A stretch of 64,000 bases of DNA from Dreissena polymorpha (taxonomy: Eukaryota; Mollusca; Bivalvia; Myida; Dreissenidae). The stretch spans positions 21,700,809 to 21,764,808 of the forward strand of contig NC_068356.1 of NCBI RefSeq assembly GCF_020536995.1, given 5' to 3'. Below the pieces are notes generated by a model. The model did not search any database. It saw nothing but the letters and a program-made list of their open reading frames with translations, and was not told the DNA's origin. Position 1 is the first letter of the stretch; every line of letters begins with the position of its first letter. Positions 1 through 12,479 of the stretch are shown here, in pieces. Position numbers and translations under genes: made by a program.

Positions 1-469
1 TTGTAAAAACAAACTATTGCGTTATAAATTAACGCGAAAAACGTTTAATACATGCTTTCATAAATGTTCGTTGTACGTGTACACATGTTTAAATCTATTC
101 TGACTTAAACAACACTATCGAGATCCGACGGTATGTTTGCCTCTAGTGGACATTTGTTGAATTGAGTTGAATTACGACGATTCGATTAATGAAACTGATA
201 AGTTATGTGAATAAAACTTAATATTTAAACATGAACAATGTGTACTTAAAGTATAATACTTCGCCAAAATAAAATAAATTAGTATGCACTTGCACAATCT
301 GTTCAGGGTTCCCACTATAAAAACACACAAGGCTTCTCCTAAATATCCTCATCAGAATAACTATCCTGACAGAACAGTGAGGGTTTTTAAAAATCTCATT
401 GCGTCTTGTAAATGGAACATCAAACCACGATACTTTCCGATAGAAAATTGAAGTCACACTGTGTTATTT
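1..469. other. AT-rich sequence, no gene seen
   Basis: No coding pattern, splice-bounded exon or repeat structure is recognised. A 79-codon open frame on the minus strand (218-457) has no recognisable motif and is probably chance. Confidence 0.5.
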
Positions 470-684
470 AAGAAATAATCGGCGGGTAACCGTTGGTTAT
501 TGCGGTAATAACCAACGGTATGGAGTTCCGATGCGTAGGAATTAAACCACGAGGACGTAGCCCGAGTGGTTTGATAACACGCATCGGAACGACATACCGT
601 TGGTTATTACCGCAATAACCAACGGTTACCCAACGATTATTTCGATTCTAACACGATTTCATTCATATGTTATTCGCGATTTAA
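470..684 (+). repeat. 429-bp palindromic tandem repeat, unit 1, left piece
   Basis: This is the first part of a repeat unit whose second copy lies at 7806-8234. Its core is a long inverted repeat. A near-palindrome (CCGTTGGTTATTGC and its complement) is followed by CCGATGCGT, a 60-bp loop, and then the whole pattern in reverse order. The unit is cut at 684 by transposon element 1 and resumes at 7592. Each half can fold by itself, so a cruciform or hairpin is likely. The unit encodes nothing I can recognise. Confidence 0.85.
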
Positions 685-1222
685 TAGTCTAGTCCCTGGG
701 GGTATTTGTGTGAATTTTTGGTCCAGAGCATTTCTTGGTCTCATTGTGTAGGGGAATGACTGAAGTTTAATTTTAGTCAGGGTGGACTGTTCAATTCCTG
801 GTCGTTTCCATGGAAACCAAGATGGCGGCTATTAGAATGTCATTTTCAAGGGACCATACCTGTGCAAATCTTTTGTTTTATTAGTTTTATATGCCTACAT
901 ATTTTTAATTAAATTCCTCTGATGTTTCAAGCATTTATATTTGGCTTTCAGATTTTCTGTTCATTGAGGTCAAGAAAGGTCATGGTCAAGGTCATCTAAA
1001 GGTCAAAATGTACAAAATGCTACAAAGTTATGGTTTCTACCCAAAACCAATGTGTTTAAATATAAACAATTTAATAGATATATGCTCAAATAGTGTTTTT
1101 AAACAAAGTGCAGTAAGTACTTAGAATGACAAAATTTATTTTAACGTCATAACTTAAATCGTTTTCAAATTAGAAGTCATTACGTGGCACCATTCAAATA
1201 CGTTATTTTGCCTAAAAACTGA
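685..1222 (+). repeat. Left terminal inverted repeat of element 1
   Basis: It matches the reverse complement of 7060-7591 with scattered substitutions. Shared landmarks are GGTCCAGAGCATTTCTTGG, CCATGGAAACCAAGATGGCG and a run of GGTCA half-sites. The match fades just after the shared ACGTTATTTTGCCTA-like segment. Confidence 0.9.
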
Positions 1223-2265
1223 TATTATAATTAAACTGGTTTTGCTCAACACAATCTCATATGCTACAAATGTGTGCATAATATACACACATTCCTAACA
1301 GGGAAATTACCTTCAAATGATATATATTTTAATGTCAGTACCTTTTTCTTTTGATAATATCATATTATTTTAAGGTCATTTAAGGTCAAGGTCACATGGT
1401 TTAAAGGTCAAGGTCATTTGAAGTCCTCATGCATATACTGTTTGTCCTATAGACAATAAAATCAATCATCCAATCTTTAAAGCACTAGTTTTATATGCAT
1501 ACTAGAATTAGCCATTATACTATAATGCACAATTAACATAACCTGTAAACCTAAAATTACCTCCCTTTGATATAGAAACGCCATTTGCAGCAAACTGTCT
1601 GCAACAGATGCTTTTTTCAAACCGCAAAATGAATACATTTGAACCGTTCAGCGCCGTATTGATTGTAAGTGTTATTGCAATTAATTTTTGTTTTTATTTG
1701 TTTATAAATTAAAAGTAGAAGTTACTAAGAGGGAGAGTCTTGTTCAATATTTTTTTCTAAGTGTAATAGTCTTCGGATAAACAGATTTTCGGATATATTA
1801 TTTTTATTTGCCCATTTCAGCACATTTTGATTAAGTTTCAAATGAAAAGAAGAAAAAAATTCTGTGGAAAGTCCTGCTGTTCACATGTTTAAAGTGTTAT
1901 ATATTTTGGATAAGTATATTTCGGATAAATTAATTTTTGGTTTCTTTTATAAATCCTTTCAGAAGACTTCTGGAGTTTTGTTGCGGTGGAGTTTATGTTT
2001 ACGAAATCAGGCGTTATAGAAGAAACTGAATACACGCTATGGAGGTAAAATAAAAGAAATAATCAAAGAAAACAAAGAGTCACTCAAGTATCAATATTAT
2101 CAAATTGAATAGTAGTACGTAGTGTCTACCTTCATTCAAACTCTAAGCACAATTAGGTATAAATTAAAACAGGGCGATAATGCAAGGAATTGAAACATTT
2201 CTTTTCGAGATTTATTATTTCCTGTCATAACCATTGTCAGATTATATTGAAATAGGTTACAAATA

Positions 2266-2375
2266 GTTAACTAATGTTTGTTTTTCAACAAAAAGCCTCT
2301 TTTGTTAAATACAAATGTATATAGTCTATATATTTAACAAAAGAAGCTTTTTGTTGAAAAACAAACATTAGTTAA
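2266..2375. repeat. 110-bp near-perfect hairpin (foldback MITE)
   Basis: Two arms of about 45 bp are complementary with one mismatch and enclose a short AT-rich loop. The arms begin and end with TTAACTAATG and its complement. The terminal TTAA suggests a TTAA-targeting miniature element, but the target duplication cannot be told apart from the arms. Confidence 0.75.
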
Positions 2376-3139
2376 TGCCTCTTTCTAAACATAAACTTCA
2401 AACTCATCTTAACCAATTCAAACTTACAGTATTTGCTTCAATATATAAATACTGCTCACGTATTTAAAAACCCTGCATTTCATATCTTTTCAGATGTCAT
2501 TTATCGACACCATTATATTCCTGTCTATTTCTGTGAAGATGTTGAGTACTGGCAAATCTAAAGGTACTGATGATGTTCATGACACATTTCTAAATATTAC
2601 TTATCAAATCAATGCCTATGTAGTGATAATCATTATATTAATTTGAAAACCTAAAATACCATAGTACATTTTATAATCTACTCCATTTTGCGTAATTATA
2701 TAGTTGGTGTTATAATTTATCATTCTTTTTCCAGATTCTGGTTTTGTATTGGCCACTTGATTGTTATGGAACTGCGTACAGCGCATTACTGGGTACTATT
2801 AATTGCTGTGGTGGGATTTGTGCAGATTTCATCTAACACAAGGTACGACAGGTAGTTTCGATAAATTGCATATTTTAATAGTTTAAATGTAAGATCGTGT
2901 TTATATAGCGCTGACAAACCTACTTGAATTGCAGGCTCAGTTTGTTCTTGTCTACGTTATTTTCAAACAGTTATTAAAAGCACGACATAGGTCGAACCCA
3001 CTACCTCTTCCACATTTCCAAGTTGTCATGTTAATCTTAGAAGCAAATTTGAAATATAACAACTTTCGATATTCAAACAAAGCAAAAATCAATATCAAAT
3101 TTAAAAAAAATAGGTTATAATATTAACACTATTTTTGTT

Positions 3140-5080
3140 GTGTTTCAATTTAATACAGGCTCAGGCATGGAGGAGGATGCTCCCATTCCTAGCAAGAGAC
3201 CAAGGCTATTTCAATCCGGACCAGACATTTTGAAGTGTATCATCTGCCAAAAAGATACAGACCAGTTACCAACGATTTCAGAAAATGGGAAATCGAAAGT
3301 AAAAGAAGCAGCAAGTATCAGAAATGACTGTGTCAATGAACGTTTACTTAGACTTGAATCTGATTTCTTTGTGTATCATATGTCATATATGTGTTATAAA
3401 GCATACACCCATAAGAAATCTTTAGATAAAACAGCCAGTAGCTCTTGTAAATATAGTGCCAATCAAGCCCAAATAGAACTAGATCAACCCAATAATGTGT
3501 CTTTATCTGTTCAACAACGTAGATCTGTTTCAAAACCAAGAATTACCATAAATACTCATGATGAAAATCCCAGTACTAAACCATGTATTGTATGTGCTCA
3601 GGTAAAATGCAAAGGTGATACTAAGAAATACAGAATATCTGAATGTGACAGGGCAAGAACATTTCTAGAATCAGCGTTGTTTCTTCAAGATTAAGTATAC
3701 ACTAGGGTGTGCGACTTGCAAGACGAATATTCAGTGTTTGGTGCAGAATTGTTTTATCACAGTAACTGCATGCGTAGATATTTGCGACAGTATGAATCTG
3801 AAAGTTGTAAGATGCAAATACTGTGTAAATCCAGAAGAAGAGAGGCTTTCTCAGGTTGAGAACATTCAATGACCTATGTACCGCATTTGCCAGATGTATA
3901 TTTGCTTTGAGCAGGACAGCCAAGAGACTAGACTTTGTATTTGATTCATACATTGAAGGTTCTATAAAAGACAACGAGAGATCCCGGCGGTCAAGATACA
4001 GGCCTATTGAAGTCAACATGGTCAATGAAGACACGCCATTGCCAGTAAATATGGATACTTTCTGGGCATCTGGCTCCAATAAAGTTAAACTACAAATTCT
4101 CTTGAGCAAATGGATTAGACAAAATGCAAACAATATATGGCCTAATGTAGAACTAGTATTAAGCATAGACGGAATAGCAACTGATTGTATTGCTGTAAAT
4201 AATGGCAATGAAAACTGTATCGAGTCATTGAAGCTGCATGTAGAAGAAGGTGACGTTCGTATTGTGCCCCATGCAATCAATATCGCAAAACATGGCTATA
4301 AAAGAATTGTGCTGCTTTCCAATGACACAGACGTGACGGTTTTAGGACTTCATTTTTGGAGCAGATTGTCTACAAATGGCTTAGAAGAGCTGTGGATAAG
4401 GGCCTGAATAGGAAATACACTTTGTTATATTCCTCTTCATCTGATCGCTGAGAAGAACAAGACACTTTGTCAGGTACTACCCGCTGCACATATTCTAACT
4501 GGCTGTGACAATACTAACAAAATAGAGACCAAACTTTCTGCACTAAAGGCGCATCCAGAAGAGTTTTTGATGAATTTTGGTCAGACTTTGAGCGACACTC
4601 CCGAAGATGTACTATTGAAAGCCGAGGAATACCTGGTTCAAGTAATTAAGCCAAACAGTCAATGTACAACAATGGATTGTCTCCGATATGATCTGCACCA
4701 TACAGGAAAGGCAGCGGATATACAAAGTCTTCTACCAACAAGTCATTCAATTAAGGACCATATCTTAAGATGTCTGTATACTACATTCCTTCAAGTACAT
4801 TGTATGGACGAAACACAAACAAGTAACATTGATCCCCAAATGTACGGATATACAACTGATGAAAATGGACATATTGTACCAACACGTGCGTATAAGAGTG
4901 TTCCAGACAAAATTGCTGTTACATGCGCGTGCAAAGAATGTTCCACAAAATGATGTCTTTGTAGAAAGGCTGGAGTTTCATGCTGCAAGTATTGTAAATG
5001 CAGAAGCAACTGCCAAGGCACTGTTTGTAAAAACCCAAATAATCTACTTTCTGTCCCTGTACAGATTGATAAATAAAAGG
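3140..5080 (+). pseudogene. Broken XPG/PIN-like nuclease gene of element 1
   Basis: This is the element's presumed mobility protein, about 640 codons. A good splice acceptor (polypyrimidine then ACAG at 3158) precedes the likely start ATG at 3167. Domains in order: two related zinc-binding modules of the form CxxC then HxxxC (CIICQK at about 3235 and CIVCAQ at about 3585, the latter ending near 3770); a central region; an acidic motif LLSNDTDV (about 4315) resembling the second acidic cluster of XPG/FEN1-type PIN nucleases; an ILTGCDNT motif; and a C-terminal cysteine tail with CxC, CLCRKAGVSC and CKYCKC spacing like CRC/tesmin domains. In-frame stops interrupt it near 3692, 4405 and 4951, with one frame change between 3850 and 3860. 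It belongs to a family often annotated as hypothetical in corals and molluscs. The reaction is not proven. Confidence 0.75.
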
Positions 5081-5109
5081 GGGAAAATGTTAAAGAACAG
5101 AACATGTCA

Positions 5110-6430
5110 TAGAAATTGATTAACAGAGTTATTCTTTAATGTAAGCATTAGCATGTCTAAGAAGTTCTGTGTCTATCTTTTAGGAATATAGACGAGAACA
5201 TTTTATGAGTCGCGTATACTGCAGACTCAGATCAATATATATTTCGTATCTGCAATTTAGTTCTAGTGTAAATTGTCAGTAAAAAGTAACAAGTTTCACA
5301 TTAACGATGTCATATTTGTGTTAATTATGCTACGTGATTTGTAGATAGTTTAAAACATGTTAATTTCATGTATTGTATTTCTATGATAAGTTTTAATTCT
5401 ACGTTTGTTTACACACAGCTGAAAGTGTAACATATAGTTTCTGATGACTTTATCAAATCACATTTTGACTAGATTGACATGTTGTAATATTCTTATGGTG
5501 TTTTTAATTGTGTCAGTATTGATGCAACTACAATGCATTGCTTTATAAATGAACGAGTCAAAATAAAAATACTTGTTATAAGTAATGATTTATCCCTAGA
5601 TCTATATTGTTTTTCTTCTTGGCAGGTTCTGTGATTCACTTTTTCATATGTACACACATTTGGTTTGTATAAACACATGCATAACATGTATGTACTTTTT
5701 AGAGTTCTATCAATCTTCATGTTTACCTTTTAACATGTTGTACTATTGTAGGATAGGTCACTCTGTTTTACTGCATGTGTCTATGTGTCTGTACTAGTGT
5801 TTATGCCCCTTGTCTTGTAGGTGTCCATTTGCTTCTCTTGTAAGATTCAGTACCTTGTCCTGTGTGCGTTCAACCATGTACCGTGATGTCATATATGTTT
5901 TGTCCAGTCACATAAATATCGAACCTTGGGCGGCGTTTCTAGTTATTTGAACCCCTACCCCACTACATTATTGTTATGGAACGGATTATAATTTGAACAA
6001 TTCTATATATAGTATTGACATATTTTAACATATTAAATGAAATTAACATGATCATAGAAAGTTAATTTTGAAAATTGTGTATGTTGGTATATTTACAGAA
6101 TAAGTTTGAAACAAAGCAAAATTCAATAAATAAATTGGAAATATTTAGAAAAACGAATTGTATTTTCTTTAAAGCATACACTTGTGATTGACCTTAACTA
6201 ACTCTGATCTTTGTATAGGAACCGGAACCGGAAAGGATCGCTGCATATACCAAAGTTGTACACTATGCATTGAACTAAAACTTTCGAGGCACTTAAAATG
6301 AATTCCACCTGTTTTAATCGTTCTGTTTCAAAATTTATTAATAAAACTGTATATAAACGACTAACAGTAAAACAGCACAAGCCCTTTAAACATACTCAAG
6401 AACATACACAAAGGAACTTTAAAAGAAAAC
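5110..6430. other. Element 1 interior, non-coding
   Basis: AT-rich sequence follows the broken nuclease gene and contains a possible polyadenylation signal AATAAA at about 5072. No further gene, domain or tandem repeat is recognised up to the MITE at 6431. Confidence 0.5.
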
Positions 6431-6720
6431 AAGAGCACCGCAGCGCGGGTGCCAAACGCTCGGCTGTGGGTGCAGTTTTGAAAAAAATATCTATAAAAAA
6501 AATGTTTCTGACCTTTGACATTGAAGGATGACCTTGACATTGACCTTTCACTCTCAAAATGTGCAGCTCCATGAGATACACATGCATGCCAAATATCAAG
6601 TTGCCATCTTCAATATTGCAAAATTTATGGCCAATGTTAAAGTTTTCGGACGACGCGGACGGCGGACGAGCTGGCTATGACAATACCTCGGGTATTCTTC
6701 GAAAACAGCCGAGCTAATAA
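6431..6720 (+). mobile_element. MITE with CTCGGCTG ends (family A), nested in element 1
   Basis: The head contains CGCTCGGCTG and the tail ends with CAGCCGAGCTAATAA, so the ends are inverted. The middle has TGACCTTTGACATTGAAGG-type half-sites and the conserved stretch GTGCAGCTCCATGAGATAC, also found at 23570-23640 and 57577-57620. It lies wholly within element 1 and is therefore younger, or was carried along by it. Confidence 0.7.
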
Positions 6721-7059
6721 AGTACAATTATAATTATAACCGAATTGTTGTATCCGAAATATATAACACTTTAAAAAAATTAAATGCTGTGCCCTACAAA
6801 ATGTTTTTCTTTATTTTAAACTTATCATGATGTGCTATAATTAGCCGGAACAAATGGAACAATTATCCGAATATTTTTGTCCAAATACTATTACACTTAC
6901 AAATAGTTATCGGTTACACTTTTGAAAAATAAACTGGAAAGGCCCTATATTAAAATCAACATCAGTTTTTAATTCAGTCCTTGAACTAAATATGTAATTA
7001 GTTAAATAAGCATGATTATATCATTTAGTTAAACAAACAACTATTCCTACATTTAAGTT

Positions 7060-7591
7060 TCTAGGCAAAATTACGTATTTGAATGGTGCCACGTAATGAC
7101 TTCTAATTTGAAAACTATTTAAGTTATGACCTTAAAATAAATTTTATCCTTCTCTGTACTTACTGCACTTTGTTTAAAAACACTATTTGAGCATATATCT
7201 ATTAAATTGTTTATATTTAAACACATTGGTTTTGGGTAGAAACCATAACTTTGTAGCATTTTGTACATTTTGACCTTTAGATGACCTTGACCATGACCTT
7301 TCTTGACCTCAATGAACAGAAAATCTGAAAGCCCAATATAAATGCTTGAAACATCAGAGGAATTTAATTTAAAATATGTAGGCATATAAAACTAATAAAA
7401 CGAAAGATTTGCACAGGTATGGTCCCTTGAAAATGACATTCTAATAGCCGCCATCTTGGTTTCCATGGAAACGACCAGGAATTGAACAGTCCACCCTCAC
7501 TAAAATTGAACTTCAGTCATTCCCCTACACAATGAGACCAAGAAATGCTCTGGACCAAAAATTCACACAAATATCCCCAGGGATTGTACTA
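7060..7591 (-). repeat. Right terminal inverted repeat of element 1
   Basis: Reverse complement of 685-1222. The tip reads ATCCCCAGGGATTGTACTA and is followed at once by the target duplication TAA at 7592-7594. Confidence 0.9.
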
Positions 7592-7805
7592 TAAAGGTTA
7601 TAAACGAGAATTATATTAACCACTTTTCGGCGAATACGTGACGTCATCCTAACAATTACAATCAAATGACGTCGTCTTCATTCATTAACAGTGCGCGTAC
7701 ATTCAAAGTGACGTCCTACTTATCCCCGTTGGTATATCGGGGTAATAACCCACGGTAGTTTTCCTTTTTTTATATAGAAAACAACTTACGTGTCGTGGTA
7801 GAATT
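7592..7805 (+). repeat. 429-bp tandem repeat, unit 1, right piece
   Basis: This continues unit 1 after element 1. It aligns with 8015-8234 of unit 2 almost throughout, sharing GAGAATTATATTAACCA and GGTATATCGGGGTAATAACC. It contains the perfect cAMP-response-type octamer TGACGTCA at about 7640 and further TGACGTC cores. Confidence 0.85.
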
Positions 7806-8234
7806 AAGAAATAATCGACGGGTTACCGTTGGTTATTGCGATAATAACCAACGGTATGGAGTTCCGATGCGTAGGAATAAAACCACGAGGGCGTATCCCG
7901 AGTGGTTTGATAACAAGCATCGGAACGACATACCGTTGCTTATTACCGCAATAACCAACGCTTACACGTCGAATATTTCGATTCTAACACGATTTCATCT
8001 ATAAGTTAATCTCGATTTAAAGGTTTTAAATGAGAATTATATTAACCAAACGTCCTCCACTTTTCCGAAAACATGTCGTCACCACAACAATTATGACGTC
8101 GTCTTCATTCATAAACAGTGCGCGGACAATCAAAGTGACGTCATACATATCTCCGTTGGTATATCGGGGTAATAACCCACGGCAGTTTTCCTTCATTGTA
8201 TATAGAAAACAAGTCACGTGCCGTGGTAGAATTA
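7806..8234 (+). repeat. 429-bp palindromic tandem repeat, unit 2 (uninterrupted)
   Basis: This is the complete copy of the unit: inverted-repeat core at 7822-7965, then the region with TGACGTC cores (one TGACGTCA at about 8137) and the GGTATATCGGGGTAATAACC motif. It starts with the same AAGAAATAATCG as unit 1 at 470. It supplies the empty site for element 1 near 8017. Confidence 0.85.
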
Positions 8235-9500
8235 TAGGTAACTGAGAGTTGTCGGAATGGAGTGTAATTATTGGAATCTGCTTCAGTTATGTAAATGTCA
8301 TTTAAGGTGAAAAGCTGGTTTCAACAGCTACGCTTAATAAAACTTGGTGTTCAACGTCAAAGTAAGTTATTGTAGGATCTTATTTTAATGTCATCATCAT
8401 CATCAGCCGATGAGCATCACCATTCTCCCCAACAATAGCAATAACAAATGCACCCACCATCATGTACATTTCTATCGCCAGCAACAACAGCAACACGATA
8501 CCACCAACTAATCACAGCGCTGAAGGCACTCAAGTTAATCGCTATTCCATAATCTTAGACGCAACTCATTTTTGAAAATTAGGTTATAGCTTTTTTATCG
8601 CAAGTTTAAAATAAACACAACCCATTGAAATTTATAAAGAGTGTGTCTTAGCCCACAGGTCGAGATGTGTGTGCACTGTTTATCATCTTATTTATGTTAT
8701 AGAGATAACTTTGACGAAATAACAACAGCATGTCCTTTTAAGACGTTCTGAAAGAATAGAAAGTATGATGGAAAAAGACATAATGAGAATCAGTTCATAT
8801 ACAAAAAATTTTGCATTCAACATCATATTTAATGAACATTGTTGGAATATGGAATACCTTTAACATTAAAAATATAATTTCATATTGGAAATTTCCTTTA
8901 CAAAACTTTTATAACACCATATGCAAAATCAAAATGTACAATAAAACTTTAAATGACCTTTACATAACGCCAGCAGACACGAATGAATACATTCGAATAT
9001 TTCATAGGCTGATTCGAGAGAAATCCTCTAAACTTTGGCTACATCACACTGTGTGTCTGTGCACAGCGTAAAGGATGTAACGCTGTTCACTGTAAGATAT
9101 TCCGGACTACTCCCTGCATGTTTAAACGACACAAATTGTGGCCAAGTTACAAATACGCGTTAAAATCCATCTCGTAAAATTTCAGGGTCTGTTATCGGTC
9201 ACTAAATCGTCAGGCAAAGACATAATTGACTGTCGATAAACACAGTTTTGCTTTCAAGATCAGAAAGCAAACACTACCGAAGAAGTATAGGGTCACGATA
9301 AGAAGGGAAATCGTTTCTTTATCTAACCACAAATGTTTGCATTTCTCGGTCAGCAAGTCTGGAAATAGTTATTGAACGCCTGCAAAGGCTACCCTATTTT
9401 GCCAGTTTTTTTATATTTGCTGTTCTGAATTCAATTTTATTTAAAAAAGCAATGTACTAAAAGGTGCCATTTACAATACGCAATAAGATTGTTATAGATC
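8235..9500. other. AT-rich spacer with TCA and CAA simple repeats
   Basis: A short TCATCATCATCA tract (about 8390) and a CAACAACAG-rich tract (about 8480) are the only structure seen. The 86-codon frame at 8811-9071 shows no domain and I do not call it a gene. Confidence 0.4.
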
Positions 9501-9714
9501 TGCGTCATGCTAAAATGGGTCTTATGCCATATGCGCCAATCATAGCTAATAGCTCACTCAGCCTGCGCATCTTTCAGTCTGGTCAGTAAAAACATAATGA
9601 GACCATAAACCCTTAAGTAATTTTATAGCGGGCAGCATCGCCTCTGAGTATACTGCGCAATTGCTTGAGCTACGCTGGCTGGAGCGCCATAGGACCCATT
9701 TTCATCTGACGCGG
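9501..9714. mobile_element. MITE with TGGGTCTTATGCCATA-type inverted ends
   Basis: The left end TGCGTCATGCTAAAATGGG is inverted at the right end (CCCATTTTCATCTGACGC). The interior has the typical palindromic GCGCA...CTGGTCAG...GCTACGCTGG segment. Diverged relatives are at 21541-21765, 23235-23350 and 37228-37405. Confidence 0.65.
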
Positions 9715-10149
9715 CTATGAAAGTGTGATTTGAATGTGTCGAAGAAATAATGCATGTTATTCAAATATTAATATACGATAACTTTCAATGGTGAAGAAAA
9801 AAACTGCATGTTCATCAAATATTAACATATTAACATATGCTATTATTTCGATGGTGAAGAAATAAACTCATGAGGTGAATATGTAACATTGTAAAATAAA
9901 AACAATTAACTTTTGTTTTCAATTTAAATATTTAGAAACGTTATTATTAAAACTTTATTTCAAAGTCAGCATTTACGCTGAATATCTTTTTTACTTGTAT
10001 TTATCTTGTTATCTTGTTTTATTTAGTAGTTTTTTTTTTTAATATTCGGTTTAAGCTATTATAAAGCATTTTTGTCGTTGTCTATAGTATACCTGTTGTT
10101 ATTGGTGTAAACAATACATAGCATTATCATGGGTTGATAATGGAATGCT

Positions 10150-10765
10150 CTCAACCAACATCATCAGCATGGATTCCATCGTCATAGTCCGTTTCGACCC
10201 TTTATTCCATGAACACTCTGGTGGCGGTGGGCCCACAGTGGTGATCAATCACTGTGTGTCGGTTGATGTTTCCAGCTCTTCTCCTCTCGTTTAAGCCACA
10301 GCCAACTTGACACCCTCTCAGCTGCTTGGCTCAGTCTCTGGATAGCCCCCCCCTTTTGTCTCTGCCAGTAGCCCCAAGTGCTGTCATCAGTCTGCACACT
10401 GACTGGGAACAGAAACCTCTTGCGCAGATTTCTACCGGGAAAAGCCAAGTACGCCAGCCTCGTTGCCTACAGAGATCTAAGAGCTCTGAGTACTTTGCTT
10501 TCTTCCTTTCGTAAGCCTCTTCACACTTTGTCTCCCATGGTACTGTCAGCTCGATGACGATATGCTTCTTCCCTGACTTTTACCACAGTACGACATCTGG
10601 TCGTAGGGTCGTCTGGACCGCGTCCGGGAATATAAGTCTCTTCCCCAAATCCACCTCCATGTTCCAGCTTGTTGTGCCATCTAGGATTGACGACCTGTGT
10701 GTCGTTTGCGTTTTACTGGTCTCACGAGTCTTCACGACAGATATAGTCTATCAGCCAGATGGGTT
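10150..10765 (-). mobile_element. RLE-type LINE, 3' part (split copy)
   Basis: This is the C-terminal endonuclease end and 3' UTR of the minus-strand LINE whose 5' part is 15524-18360. Translation shows the restriction-like endonuclease signature (RPDVVLW, then IVIELTVPWET) and the conserved end region GRDKRGAIQRLSQAAERVSSW, matching 63130-63500 of the plus-strand copy. The 3' UTR follows the stop at about 10245 and fades near 10150. Element 2 separates it from its 5' part. Confidence 0.8.
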
Positions 10766-12040
10766 GGGGTGTACCACTCAGGGGGGCAAAACAACACCTA
10801 TCTTACTTGATTGTATACTCAATATAAAGAAACAAAATGTGTCATAACAATCTCAGTTGGGCAGCTTTAAGTTATTATTGAGCTGTTTCTATGGCAACCG
10901 TCAGGCTTTGATTAAATAGATAGTTTAGCTAGTATAATTCTCAAATATTTCTTCAAAATTTGTTCTAGAAAAAAAAGTTTGGTGTTAAAATGAAGTTTAT
11001 GATTATTACCTAGTATGATCTGCTGTTAAATATGCAAATTAGTACATTTGCATATCTATGAATATTAATGAGATTGCAAGAAAAGTTCCTAAACTCTAGC
11101 GAGCCTCATAAATAGTGGGGTCAATATATGAAAAAACACCTTCAACAACCAAAAAATTGCTACAAAAGGTATTTTAACTGAACCTGGTAGGGTAGAAGCT
11201 TCTTTAAAACATATCAAAAGTTTACCACAATCGGACCTCCGGAAAGCTTTTTTCAAGATAACCGCAAAGATGGCCGCCAATACCTATTAATGGTCATAAC
11301 TATGTAACTATACAAACAAATTTGATGAATTTAGTGTCTATTCCTAAGTTTCAAGAGGCAAAGAACACATAAAGATCATCAGTCATTGTTTAATTGTACA
11401 ATAGTACTCACAAATCCAACATGGCATCGAAAATGGCCGCCAATATGGCCGCCAAAACCTATAAATGATCATAACTATGTAAATATCCACTCAAATTTGA
11501 TTATTTTTATGGCTTTATATGGGTTTCAAGGGGCAAAGAAAACATTTAGATCATCATACATTGTATAAGTTTATTATATAACGTTCAAATCCAAATTCAA
11601 CTTTAATGGATTTGGTGTCTATACCTTCGTTTCAAGGGGCAAAGAACACATACAGATAATCAGACATTGTTTAAGTTAACAATAGTACACACAAATCCAA
11701 CATGGCGTCTAAAATGGCCGCCAAGATGGCCGCAAAAACCTATCAATGATCATAGCTATGTAAATATCCACACAAATTTGATTTTTTTTTGGTCGATATA
11801 CATAGGTTTCAAGGGGCAAAGAACACATTAAGATTATCAGACATTGTTTAAGTTTACTATATTACACACAAATCCAACATTTTGGCCACCAAAACCTATT
11901 AATGATCATAACTATGTAACTATTCACTCAGATTAGATGATTTTGTTGTCTATACCGAGGTTTCGATGGGTCAAGAACACATATCGATTGTCAGACATAA
12001 TTTAAGTTTATTATGTTACACAGAAATCGCACCTGGCTTC
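10766..12040 (+). repeat. Left arm of element 2, inverted and subrepeated
   Basis: Outer single-copy segment (includes TTTACCACAATCGGACCTCC at about 11220), then four diverged subunits. Each has AAATGGCCGCCAA, CCTATNAATGATCATA, TTTCAAGGGGCAAAGAAC and CAGACATTGTTTAAG in that order. The arm is complementary to 14480-15523. Confidence 0.85.
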
Positions 12041-12479
12041 CAATGACACAATACGAAGGACCGCAAGTCCATTACTTTTGACGTGATGCTTGTTATGTGA
12101 AACGCCATAGTTTGGACCTGCCGCAATTTCTGGATTTTGACACGAGGATCGATATTTTTCAGGCAACACTGAATTGGCAGGGAATGATGCGTATCTTGCA
12201 ACAGCAAAGCCAGTTCCCTGGGCTGTTGTAAGTCAAACTCTTGCCTATGATTAATATGTACAATGGGGACAAAGCGTGCATTCTGTAAACATAAGTACTA
12301 GTTTGCAACCTTGCCACAGCTTTCACGCCTTTGTAACGTTTGACCAACCCTTGTATTGGAAAGCTGCCGAAATCATCATTGATGCGCCACAAAGTAGTTT
12401 AATCAGAATTTGGGATGTTTCATAAACGTATGAACTTGCGGGGGGAGGGGGGGGGGGGCAAAGGATCCCTCATGGAAGA

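Larger units (their letters stand above)
685..7591 (+). mobile_element. Long-TIR DNA transposon with XPG-like nuclease gene (element 1)
   Basis: This is a 6.9-kb element bounded by inverted repeats of about 535 bp that start TAGT and share the stretch CCCTGGGG near the tips. It sits inside one unit of a tandem repeat. The intact neighbouring unit (around 8017) reads straight through as CGATTTAAAGGTT, so it shows the empty site and defines a 3-bp target duplication, TAA (682-684 and 7592-7594). The only gene seen is the broken nuclease-like reading region at 3167-5080. No capsid, integrase or polymerase gene is visible. Among named superfamilies, Academ (XPG-type nuclease, 3-bp target duplications) fits best, but this is inference. 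Confidence 0.85.

Noticed and set aside
2766-2842. Signal-peptide exon (MELRTAHYWVLLIAVVGFVQ) of the element 1 gene
   Set aside because: It ends in a plausible donor, but joining to the acceptor at 3158 is out of frame with the nuclease-like protein; at most it is untranslated leader.
685-7591. Polinton or other virus-like element, because of the long TIRs
   Set aside because: At 6.9 kb it is too short and no capsid, polymerase or integrase gene is visible; target duplication is 3 bp, not 6.
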